From the NCBI GenBank assembly GCA_017302755.1, contig JAFLCR010000067.1:1-10227 (forward strand): a stretch of DNA of 10,227 nt, read 5' to 3'. Both the position numbers and the translations under genes were made by a program. Positions 4,963 to 10,227 of this stretch are shown here, piece after piece (within the stretch, counting starts at the first letter, position 1; the number at the start of each line of letters is the position of its first letter). The notes beneath the pieces were generated by a model. It ran no database searches, had not been told where the DNA came from, and was given only the letters and a program-made list of their open reading frames with translations. The DNA comes from Alphaproteobacteria bacterium (GTDB taxonomy: Bacteria; Pseudomonadota; Alphaproteobacteria; Rickettsiales; JAFLCR01).

Positions 4963-5667
4963 TCAGCGATTGCCCGACGAACGGCGGCGGGAACGGTGTT
5001 CCCAACCTTCGCGGGCGGCTTCGGCATGGCCTTCCGAATCCCCGAACCAACCGCCGTGACTGCGGCTGCGCGAGGAGCGCCGTTCATCGTCATCGTCCTC
5101 ATAGCGGCCGGACGACGTTCTGCGGCTGGAAGAACGCGAGGAACGATAACCTTCGTTGTCATCCTCGTCTTCATCCTGATAACGGGAAGAACGCGAGCGC
5201 GAGGAACGGTAATCGGAATCCTCGTCATCCTCGTCCTCGGAATAGCCCCGGCGCGTTTCCCACCCTTCGCGGGCCGCCTGGGCATGTCCGCGTGGATCTC
5301 CGAACCAGCCACCATGGCCCCTGCCGCGCGAAGAGCTGCGGCGGTCATCGTCATCATCTTCATAACGCGAGGAGCGGGAAGAACGGGAGCCGTAATCGTC
5401 ATCGCTCGTGAAACGGCCTTCCTCGTCGCGGGCCGGCATGCGGCGTCCGCGCGAGGAAGAAGAACGTCGATCGTCATCCTCCTCGTATCGCGACGAACGC
5501 GAAGAGCGTGAAGACGAAGAACGGTATCCGCGGTCATCATCGCTCATGAAGCGGCCTTCCTCATCGCGGGCCGGCGTGCGGCGTCCGCGTTGATCGTCAT
5601 CGTAATCCTCCCGGCCGCGTGAGCGGTTCTCATTCGCATAGGATCGTTGCGTGGATTGTCTTGGCAT
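4963..5667 (-). CDS. Arg/Ser/Asp-rich repeat protein with GGWFGD...GHAxAAREGWE motifs, 234 aa
   Basis: The start is ATG 5667, because GGAGGG lies directly upstream; the longer frame from 5727 has no ribosome site. The protein is extremely hydrophilic. Two module types are each present twice. PARDEEGRFxSDDD occurs at residues 32-45 and 78-91. GGWFGDxxGHAxAAREGWE occurs at 119-137 and 205-223. Between them lie long tracts of Arg/Ser alternating with runs of Asp/Glu (for example RYEDDDDDRR, 101-110). Both motifs recall hydrophilic general-stress proteins of the GsiB/KGG type, where glycine-containing repeats such as GxxGGxA recur; the likeness is in style, not a proven homology. There is no signal peptide, so it is probably a largely disordered cytoplasmic protein. 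It is the first gene of the minus run; 163 gene-free bases lie upstream. High charge could suit protection under drying or salt, or binding to nucleic acids. Confidence 0.85.
   Translation of the reverse strand: MPRQSTQRSYANENRSRGREDYDDDQRGRRTPARDEEGRFMSDDDRGYRSSSSRSSRSSRYEEDDDRRSSSSRGRRMPARDEEGRFTSDDDYGSRSSRSSRYEDDDDDRRSSSRGRGHGGWFGDPRGHAQAAREGWETRRGYSEDEDDEDSDYRSSRSRSSRYQDEDEDDNEGYRSSRSSSRRTSSGRYEDDDDERRSSRSRSHGGWFGDSEGHAEAAREGWEHRSRRRSSGNR
4999..5055 (-). repeat. 57-bp diverged repeat, copy 1 (GGWFGD...GWE module)
   Basis: Encodes residues 205-223 of the repeat-rich protein. Its partner at 5257-5313 encodes residues 119-137. The peptides differ at only three of 19 positions (P/S, R/E and Q/E), while the DNA has drifted more, which suggests this module is held by selection on the protein. 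Confidence 0.75.
5257..5313 (-). repeat. 57-bp diverged repeat, copy 2 (GGWFGD...GWE module)
   Basis: Partner of 4999-5055, 258 bases away and in the same frame. Confidence 0.75.
5401..5451 (-). repeat. 51-bp direct repeat, copy 1 (PARDEEGRF module)
   Basis: Matches 5539-5589 at 47 of 51 positions by eye, 138 bases (46 codons) apart, in the same frame. It encodes the second PARDEEGRF module of the repeat-rich protein. Such near-identical in-frame copies suggest recent internal duplication. Confidence 0.8.
5539..5589 (-). repeat. 51-bp direct repeat, copy 2 (PARDEEGRF module)
   Basis: Partner of 5401-5451; encodes the first PARDEEGRF module. The four differing positions are all transitions. 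Confidence 0.8.
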
Positions 5668-5830
5668 GATGCCCTCCATTGAAGTTTCATTTTCTTTGAA
5701 AAGCTCTGAAAAAGGAATGCGCGGCATCGCCGCGAAAAAAATGCTTCAGAGAGACATAAGCTAAAAGCAGTTATATAAAATTGCCGTCATAGAGGGTTGA
5801 GGTGCCATCAAGAGTGGATAAGAAATACGC
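5668..5830 (-). promoter_or_regulatory. Likely promoter/leader region of the seven-gene minus run
   Basis: This 163-base gap between the phosphatase-family gene and the repeat-protein gene is the AT-rich place where a promoter for the minus run would be expected. On the minus strand it contains TTTATATAACT at about 5774-5784, which could be part of a -10 region, but no matching -35 is visible. A 6-bp hairpin (5720-5725 with 5729-5734, loop ATC) flanked by a run of seven A on the plus strand lies in the presumed leader. No strong terminator for the upstream gene is seen, so read-through is possible. Confidence 0.35.
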
Positions 5831-6586
5831 TTAATGAAGCGTCAGCAGCAGCGCTTCATGATCAGAGTAAGGCTGGGGCACTACTTTGAGTTCCGCCCGC
5901 CCCGCCACGGCCTGCGAACAGATGCACAGATCAAGCGGTAAACGGAAGTTGTGAAACCGGAATGTCGGTTCATCCTCTTTATTGAGCAGCACGAGATTGT
6001 TTTCATGAAGAAGCGGAGCCAGTTCTCCAAATCCGTTATGGGTGTTGAAGTCGCCCATGAGGATGATCTCGCCCGGCGTTTCCCTCACAAGCTCCCGCAT
6101 CTGCAAGAGCTGTTGCGCGCGCACGTTCGCTATCAAGGAGAAATGCGCGAAGAAAAGCGTTATTCCCGGCTCGATCAGGATTTTATAGATCAGTTTTTTC
6201 GTGCCGTGGGTGAAATGGATTTTTTCGTAGGGAAGTTTCCGCGTAGCCAGGAAGCCGTTGCTCTTCCCGCGCATGAGCGGCAGTGAACGCAGGCGGGACA
6301 GAGGGCCGTATTTGTTCTCGATGTCAAAAAACCGGTAACGCTCCGACACCAGCTTTTCCAGCTGGTTGAAATTGGCAAGCCCGGTGGATCCCTTGTCGAT
6401 CTCCACGAAGCAGCACAGATCGGGCTGCTCGCGCGCCATGATCCCCACCACCTGCCGGATGCAGGCTTCCTGCACCGAGGGCGGGCAATAAAAATAGCGA
6501 TGAGCGTAACGGACATGATGCGCGAGGCAACCGTTGATGCCGCGCAGATAGCCGAGATTGCCCATCAGGATGACGAACGGCGTCAT
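5831..6586 (-). CDS. Endonuclease/exonuclease/phosphatase (EEP) family protein
   Basis: The frame extends to ATG 6640, but that start lies beside the upstream gene's terminator and would encode it; ATG 6586 is preferred, giving 251 aa, although its ribosome site (GAAG) is weak. The catalytic signature of the DNase I/exonuclease III/phosphatase superfamily is complete: N10 (MGNLGYL), E62 (CFVEIDKG), H148 (FFAHFSL), D179 and N181 (LMGDFNTH), D219 (PLDLCIC), and the SDH triad at 241-243. Members cleave phosphodiester or phosphomonoester bonds with Mg2+; the substrate here (DNA, RNA, phospholipid or inositol phosphate) cannot be told. There is no clear signal peptide, so it is probably cytoplasmic. 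A Tyr/Cys-containing insertion, AHHVRYAHRYFYCPPSVQ (22-39), separates the first motif from the second. It stands as a single gene between the BOF gene and the minus run. Confidence 0.9.
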   Translation of the reverse strand: MTPFVILMGNLGYLRGINGCLAHHVRYAHRYFYCPPSVQEACIRQVVGIMAREQPDLCCFVEIDKGSTGLANFNQLEKLVSERYRFFDIENKYGPLSRLRSLPLMRGKSNGFLATRKLPYEKIHFTHGTKKLIYKILIEPGITLFFAHFSLIANVRAQQLLQMRELVRETPGEIILMGDFNTHNGFGELAPLLHENNLVLLNKEDEPTFRFHNFRLPLDLCICSQAVAGRAELKVVPQPYSDHEALLLTLH

Positions 6587-6608
6587 GTTTTCTTCGAGCT
6601 TCGCGTAA

Positions 6609-6636
6609 GAAAAGGGAGCGCAAGCGCTCCCTTTTC
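6609..6636 (-). terminator. Intrinsic terminator of the tandem OB-fold gene
   Basis: GAAAAGGGAGCGC (6609-6621) pairs perfectly over 13 bp with GCGCTCCCTTTTC (6624-6636), with an AA centre that opens to a 4-base loop in RNA. On the minus strand the 3' arm ends in TTTTC followed by TTA, a usable U-tract. It lies 21 bases after the stop at 6658. Being A-rich on one arm and T-rich on the other, it could work in both directions. It also argues against the ATG 6640 start for the next gene. Confidence 0.85.
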
Positions 6637-6657
6637 CCATGCTCTCTCAAAACGCGA

Positions 6658-7338
6658 TTAGCGGTTAAGGGTGTTGGTGGCCGGCGCCGGCGCGGCGCTG
6701 GCCATGACCTGCACCTTGCTGGCGTTGATGTCCTTGCTGAACAGGCCGTTTTCGACATAGCCGATGACCACCACCTGCGCGCCCTCGGTGACAGCGGCAT
6801 TATCGGCGGAGCCGATGTTCACGTCGATGGAGCCTGTCTGGTCTTTCAGCGTGAACTCCTTTTCATTATTCACATCCGCCACCGTGCCGGAAACCTTCAC
6901 CAGGCCCTGCTTGGGCAGGTTGCCGATGTTATAGGCAGTCGCGTTCACCATCGGCGCATCAGCGGGGTTTGCCGTGCCGGTCAAGGGAACGCTGGGAGGC
7001 GGGGTCACGGCGGAGGACTTCGTATTCACGGTGACGCTGCTGGCGTTGATGTCCGTGCCGAGCACGCCTTTATCCAGCACGCCGCTGACCGTCACAGTAT
7101 CGCCCTGTTTGAGCACAACGGACTGGCCGGAGGAATCCAGATCCACGTCGATCGTGCCGGTGGCGTCGCGCAGGGTGAATTCGCGTTCGTTCTGCACGCT
7201 GTCCACGGTGGCGGTGATGTTCACCTGATTGCCGTTCTCTAAATTCTTAATGGCGTTCACCTGGTTCGCGGAAAGCGCGGTCGTGGACAGAAGCGCCAGA
7301 AAACCGGCCGCGGCCATGGTTGTGGTGATAGGTTTCAT
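6658..7338 (-). CDS. Secreted tandem OB-fold (BOF/YdeI-YgiW-like) protein
   Basis: The product is 226 aa. ATG 7338 has AAGGAG upstream with 6-base spacing; the longer frame to 7425 lacks a ribosome site. A Sec signal peptide covers residues 1-24 (cut after ALSA). Two homologous domains follow. The first is at about 27-105, with NITATVDSVQNEREFTLRDA at 40-59 and TVTVSGVLDKGVLGTDINASSVTV at 81-104. The second is at about 136-213, with VKVSGTVADVNNEKEFTLKD at 147-166 and VVVIGYVENGLFSKDINASKVQV at 189-211. A Pro/Thr-rich linker joins them (106-135). The pattern of V-V-V, EFTLxDxTGxIDV and DINAS is that of bacterial OB-fold (BOF) stress proteins such as YgiW/YdeI, which are usually single-domain, about 110-130 aa, periplasmic and linked to peroxide, metal or peptide stress. 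The duplication is the unusual point. The gene is divergent from the receptor gene. Confidence 0.88.
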   Translation of the reverse strand: MKPITTTMAAAGFLALLSTTALSANQVNAIKNLENGNQVNITATVDSVQNEREFTLRDATGTIDVDLDSSGQSVVLKQGDTVTVSGVLDKGVLGTDINASSVTVNTKSSAVTPPPSVPLTGTANPADAPMVNATAYNIGNLPKQGLVKVSGTVADVNNEKEFTLKDQTGSIDVNIGSADNAAVTEGAQVVVIGYVENGLFSKDINASKVQVMASAAPAPATNTLNR

Positions 7339-7518
7339 AAGATTCTCCTTTAAGGTTTCACCTGAGTCGGTGTGCCTCACGCTAGCCAATCGCGGATCAG
7401 AAAACCGTCCGTGAAGGCGGCGCATTGATAAGGGAGCAATAAAAAGCTTTATGGAAATACTTATAGCATTTTTATATGTCTTTATATGTGTTAACCCTTC
7501 TTCTTCACCCTGCTTGCC
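7339..7518. promoter_or_regulatory. Divergent regulatory region between BOF gene and TonB receptor gene
   Basis: This 180-base gap should hold promoters for both directions. The half near the receptor gene (7430-7500) is markedly AT-rich compared with the rest of the window. TTGATA at 7425-7430 could be a -35 for the plus strand, but the box 17 bases later (TTTATG) is a poor -10. Two adjacent copies of TTTATATGT(C/G) occupy 7471-7490. No iron box or other operator was recognised by eye. No clear ribosome site precedes ATG 7519. Confidence 0.45.
7471..7490 (+). repeat. Tandem 10-bp repeat TTTATATGTS upstream of receptor gene
   Basis: TTTATATGTC is followed immediately by TTTATATGTG: two copies in head-to-tail order, with a period of one helical turn, about 30 bases before the receptor ATG. 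This spacing would suit a dimeric regulator or a doubled -10 element. The repeat is seen directly; a role is inferred. Confidence 0.55.
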
Positions 7519-9477
7519 ATGGGCCAGATGCGCATTGTTACCCTAGGATATGGGCTGCTTGCCTTGTGCCTCGCGCACGCCCCTACCCATGCGCGGGATG
7601 GTGCCAACCGGGTTGCTGATCCAGAGTTCGACGCCATCCTTGCCCGCGACCTGTCGGATCTCACGGTGATGTCCGTTTCCAAGCGCTCGCAGCGCTTAAG
7701 TGACACGGCGGCGGCGGTGTATGTGATCACGCAGGAAGATATTCGCCGCGCCGGCGTCTATTCCATTCCCGATGCCTTGCGCATGGTGCCCGGCCTGCAG
7801 GTGGCAAAAATCAGCGGCGATAGTTGGGCCATTTCCTCTCGTGGATTCAGCGGGCAGCTCAGCAATAAGTTGCTTGTATTGATCGACGGCAGGGCAATTT
7901 ATACGCCCGTTTTCTCCGGCGTGTATTGGGGTGACCAGAGCACCACCATTAATGACATCGACCGGATTGAAGTCATTCGTGGCCCGGGGGCAAGCCTCTA
8001 TGGCGCCAACGCGGTGAACGGCGTGGTCAACATCATTACCAAATCGGCGGAGAACACCCAGGGCAACCTTGTGTCGGCAACCGCGACGGCGCGCGGCAAC
8101 GGACTTTACGAGGCGCGCCATGGGGGGAGGATCGGCAAAAGCGATTATTACCGCATCTATGGCCAATATTCTGATATGAATCAATGGTACCGCGGGCGTG
8201 GCGGGTTCCGGTGGGACGGCCAGGCTTCGGGCGGCGACCGCTACACGCTTCAGGGCGACGCCTATGGGGGTAATCAGGATGGGCGCACGACACAGCCTAT
8301 GCTGACCCCGCCTTACAGCCGAACCATTTTCAGCACCGATGACGTGTACGGCGGGAACATCCTGGGCCGGTGGAGCCGTACATTGTCCAACGATTCCGAG
8401 GTAAGTCTGCAGGGCTATATCGACCATTACTCCCGCCTGGAGGTCGCGGCCGACCAGCATATCAGCACCGCCGACGTGCAGCTTCAGCACAGCGTGCAGT
8501 TCGGTGAACGCCATCACCTGGTTTGGGGCGGCGGCTTGCGCTTTTACGACGAGGATCTCCGAGGCACCTACGCGGTTAACGTTGGGGATGAGCGCACGGC
8601 GCACGGCATCGTTAACGCGTTCATCCAGGATGAATACACCATGATGCCGGAAACGCTTTACCTGACGCTGGGTTCCAAATTTGAACTCAACGACTATACC
8701 GGTTTCGAGGTTCAGCCCACGGCGCGGTTTGCCTGGCATCCCGCGCCGAACCAGACGGTGTGGGGCGCGGTGTCGCGCGCCGTGCGCACGCCGAGCAGCC
8801 TCGAGGACAGCATCAACCTGCTGGCGCAGGTAGTGCCTGGAACGCCGGTGACGGAGCTGCGCGTATTCGGCAATCCGGATCAGGAATCGGAAGAGCTGAT
8901 CGCTTATGAGCTTGGCCACCGCCTTCAGTTTTCCCGCAGCCTCTCCTTCGATACCGCTCTGTTTTACAGCGATTACGATAATCTGCAGACGATCGGCGCC
9001 GCCGGCGTATCATTCCTCTCTCCCGCCGGCACGCTGATGGTGCCATACCGCGTGAATAATCTTGGCTCGGGAAAAGTGTATGGCGTGGAAATCGCCGCGA
9101 CCTGGAACGTCAACCGCGACTGGCGCCTCGGCGGAAGCTATTCCTATATCGAGATGGATCTGGAAGTGTCTCCCGGCGCGTCGAACTCGCTGGAGGGCAC
9201 GGAGAATCTTACCGCCCGCCATCAGTTCGCGATCCAGTCCTTTTACAACCTCACCGACGAGCTGCATTGGGACAATATGCTTTATTTTGTGGATCACCTG
9301 ACCTCGCCGGTGGATGGCTATGTGCGCTACGACACGCGCCTTGCCTGGCTGGCACGCCCCGGCCTTGAGGTGAGTCTGATCGGAAGGAACTTGATCGACG
9401 AGCACCGGGAATATCCCTCCATCACGTCAACCGATATCGGTCGCAGTGTCATCGGCCAGATTCTCTGGAAATTCTGA
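7519..9477 (+). CDS. TonB-dependent outer-membrane receptor
   Basis: The product is 652 aa and complete, within the usual 600-750. ATG 7519 or 7528 could start it; both give a signal peptide ending near residue 25 (APTHA-RD). A mature N-terminal stretch (40-56, ILARDLSDLTVMSVSKR) probably includes the TonB box. The plug covers about 56-176: AVYVITQEDIRRAGVYSIPDALRMVPG, RGFSGQLSNKLLVLIDGR and the signature IEVIRGPGASLYGANAVNGVVNIITK at 150-175. The rest forms a beta-barrel of alternating aromatic and polar strands and ends in ILWKF, the terminal Phe used for outer-membrane assembly. Such receptors take up siderophores, cobalamin or other ligands using TonB-ExbBD energy; the ligand is not evident. 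The gene overlaps the YfiR-like gene by one base (TGATG), which suggests a shared sensing role. There is no long N-terminal signalling domain, so a FecA-type sigma-factor switch is unlikely. Confidence 0.95.
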   Translation: MGQMRIVTLGYGLLALCLAHAPTHARDGANRVADPEFDAILARDLSDLTVMSVSKRSQRLSDTAAAVYVITQEDIRRAGVYSIPDALRMVPGLQVAKISGDSWAISSRGFSGQLSNKLLVLIDGRAIYTPVFSGVYWGDQSTTINDIDRIEVIRGPGASLYGANAVNGVVNIITKSAENTQGNLVSATATARGNGLYEARHGGRIGKSDYYRIYGQYSDMNQWYRGRGGFRWDGQASGGDRYTLQGDAYGGNQDGRTTQPMLTPPYSRTIFSTDDVYGGNILGRWSRTLSNDSEVSLQGYIDHYSRLEVAADQHISTADVQLQHSVQFGERHHLVWGGGLRFYDEDLRGTYAVNVGDERTAHGIVNAFIQDEYTMMPETLYLTLGSKFELNDYTGFEVQPTARFAWHPAPNQTVWGAVSRAVRTPSSLEDSINLLAQVVPGTPVTELRVFGNPDQESEELIAYELGHRLQFSRSLSFDTALFYSDYDNLQTIGAAGVSFLSPAGTLMVPYRVNNLGSGKVYGVEIAATWNVNRDWRLGGSYSYIEMDLEVSPGASNSLEGTENLTARHQFAIQSFYNLTDELHWDNMLYFVDHLTSPVDGYVRYDTRLAWLARPGLEVSLIGRNLIDEHREYPSITSTDIGRSVIGQILWKF

Positions 9478-10025
9478 TGGGAAGATGCGCGATCACGAGG
9501 CTAATGCGCTCCAGGTTCCGCCTCCTGATGCTCGCTATGGGTGCGTGCCTGTGCCTGCTCTCCACTTCCGTGCAATCGGCGGAACGGCGGTACAAGGTGG
9601 AGGCCGCGCTGCTGTACAGCTTCTTCAATTACATCACTTGGCCCGGTTACGACACGCCGCAGGCGCTGCATGATCCCGTGATCTGCGTGTACGGGCAGGA
9701 TCCCATTCTCGGCTATCTGGACTATGTGCGGCTGAAAATAGCATCCGAACGCAAGCTTTCCGTCCGTACGGTGCTGGACAATGAAGGCCTTGCCGGCTGC
9801 CACATTCTTTTCCTGCGCCATCGTCTGCCATACCGCCTCATGGAATCCCTGCCGCGGGAAACGCTGACGGTCTTCAAGCCCGATGATCCGCTGGACCGCG
9901 GCGGCATGATCGAGTTGGCGCAGGACATGGAACGCATCGCCATCCGTGTCAACCAGTCCCAGCTTGAGCGGCAGGGGTTCCAGACCAGCTCGCGCCTGCT
10001 TGAGCTGGCGCAGAAGGTGAGGTGA
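9477..10025 (+). CDS. YfiR-like periplasmic protein (DUF4154 family)
   Basis: The product is 182 aa. ATG 9477 overlaps the receptor's TGA; ATG 9504 is an alternative with GAGG just before it, so the first nine residues are uncertain. A signal peptide has its hydrophobic core at about 16-29 and a cleavage site after VQSA (35). The DUF4154 pattern is clear: YKVEAALLYSFFNYITWP (39-56) at the front, VICVYGQDP (68-76), GCHILFL (107-113), and the end GGMIELAQDMERIAIRVNQSQLERQGFQTSSRLLELA (142-178), matching the family's GGMI...RI.F.IN......GL..SS.LL.LA. In Pseudomonas, YfiR is a periplasmic inhibitor of the diguanylate cyclase YfiN; C70 and C108 could form a disulfide as redox-responsive cysteines do there. 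Here the target would be the CHASE8-type sensor starting 4 bases downstream. Confidence 0.93.
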   Translation: MGRCAITRLMRSRFRLLMLAMGACLCLLSTSVQSAERRYKVEAALLYSFFNYITWPGYDTPQALHDPVICVYGQDPILGYLDYVRLKIASERKLSVRTVLDNEGLAGCHILFLRHRLPYRLMESLPRETLTVFKPDDPLDRGGMIELAQDMERIAIRVNQSQLERQGFQTSSRLLELAQKVR

Positions 10026-10028
10026 GTC

Positions 10029-10227
10029 GTGCTGGCGTGGTTCCATTCCCTCTCTATCCAACGCAAGCTGGTTCTGCTGATCACGGGCATCTGCACGGTG
10101 GCGCTGTTGCTATCTTCCGCCATCAACATTGCCTACCAGTGGCGCAACCTGACCTCGCAGGCGCTGAAGAGGCTGGAAATCACGGCCAATGTCATGGCGG
10201 TGCAGTCGCGGGCGGCGCTGGAATTCC
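10029..10227 (+). CDS. CHASE8-type membrane sensor, N-terminus only (window edge)
   Basis: The frame opens at GTG 10029, six bases after the first base of the in-frame TGA of the YfiR-like gene, and runs off the right edge after 66 codons. GTG is the first possible start; AGGTGAGG upstream could serve as its ribosome site. The peptide begins LAWFHSLSIQRKLVLLITG, has a membrane helix at about 13-36, and continues WRNLTSQALKRLEITANVMAVQSRAALEF. The FHSLSIxRKL start and the ANxxAxxSxAALxF segment are typical of the CHASE8 sensor region of YfiN-like proteins and related sensors. Downstream HAMP plus either GGDEF or a histidine kinase is expected, but not visible. In YfiN the CHASE8 region is held inactive by YfiR, which fits the neighbouring gene. 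Confidence 0.82.
   Translation, partial: MLAWFHSLSIQRKLVLLITGICTVALLLSSAINIAYQWRNLTSQALKRLEITANVMAVQSRAALEF

Noticed and set aside
4996..5511. Plus-strand frame with strongly hydrophobic segments opposite the repeat-rich protein
   Set aside because: The hydrophobic runs (many Ile, Val, Leu) are the mirror of the Asp/Glu codons on the minus strand. They do not indicate a membrane protein.
4875..5540. 221-aa minus-strand frame rich in Arg, Met and Thr
   Set aside because: It is a shifted frame of the repeat-rich gene, and it also runs across the hairpin and into the start of the next gene.
6587..6640. 18-residue N-terminal extension of the EEP-family gene from ATG 6640
   Set aside because: It would be translated from the terminator hairpin of the upstream gene, and the catalytic fold begins only after ATG 6586.
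7696..8919. 407-aa open frame on the minus strand opposite the TonB receptor
   Set aside because: The receptor's plug and barrel motifs are unmistakable; the antisense frame has no ribosome site and an Ala/His/Arg-rich composition.

Overview
The window looks like chromosomal DNA of a Gram-negative bacterium, most likely a pseudomonadote. It encodes an outer-membrane TonB-dependent receptor, several proteins with Sec signal peptides and a YfiR-type periplasmic protein. It is GC-rich with strong AAGGAG-type ribosome binding sites. I cannot fix the class; an alphaproteobacterium is possible, but no diagnostic gene is present. I see no transposase, phage gene, CRISPR array, tRNA or rRNA.

Layout. 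(1) 1-276, minus: the start of a CBS-domain protein that runs off the left edge. (2) 277-696: a gene-free divergent intergenic region with several inverted repeats. (3) 697-2855, plus: a small unknown protein, an Hsp20 small heat-shock protein, a GC-rich hairpin, and a membrane-anchored DUF748/AsmA-like protein. (4) 5667-2852, minus: a tightly packed run of seven small genes. In transcription order they are an Arg/Ser/Asp-rich repeat protein, a 64-aa protein with a FPASDPPS tail, a DUF4142 periplasmic protein, a 55-aa single-pass membrane protein, a 165-aa secreted Ser/Thr-rich protein, a 52-aa ORF starting on the previous stop codon, and a YgaP-like (DUF2892) membrane protein. The last gene meets the DUF748 gene tail to tail, with overlapping stop codons in one TTAA. 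(5) 6586-5831, minus: an endonuclease/exonuclease/phosphatase-family enzyme. (6) 7338-6658, minus: a secreted protein with two tandem OB-fold (BOF/YdeI-like) domains, followed by a clear intrinsic terminator. (7) 7519-10227, plus: a TonB-dependent receptor, a YfiR-like protein and the beginning of a CHASE8-type membrane sensor, the first two joined by a TGATG stop/start overlap.

How it fits together. Blocks 1, 3, 4 and 6 look like a stress-adaptation island: chaperone, CBS regulator, DUF4142, YgaP-like, BOF and repeat-rich hydrophilic proteins are commonly annotated as general-stress or envelope-stress functions. That grouping is inference from family membership and gene packing; no sigma-factor site could be recognised with confidence. 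Block 7 resembles YfiR/YfiN-type signalling with an outer-membrane receptor added, which would link an outer-membrane ligand to a periplasmic regulator and an inner-membrane sensor. The sensor's output domain lies beyond the right edge. Three small ORFs (64, 55 and 52 aa) within block 4 are easy to miss and are described here.
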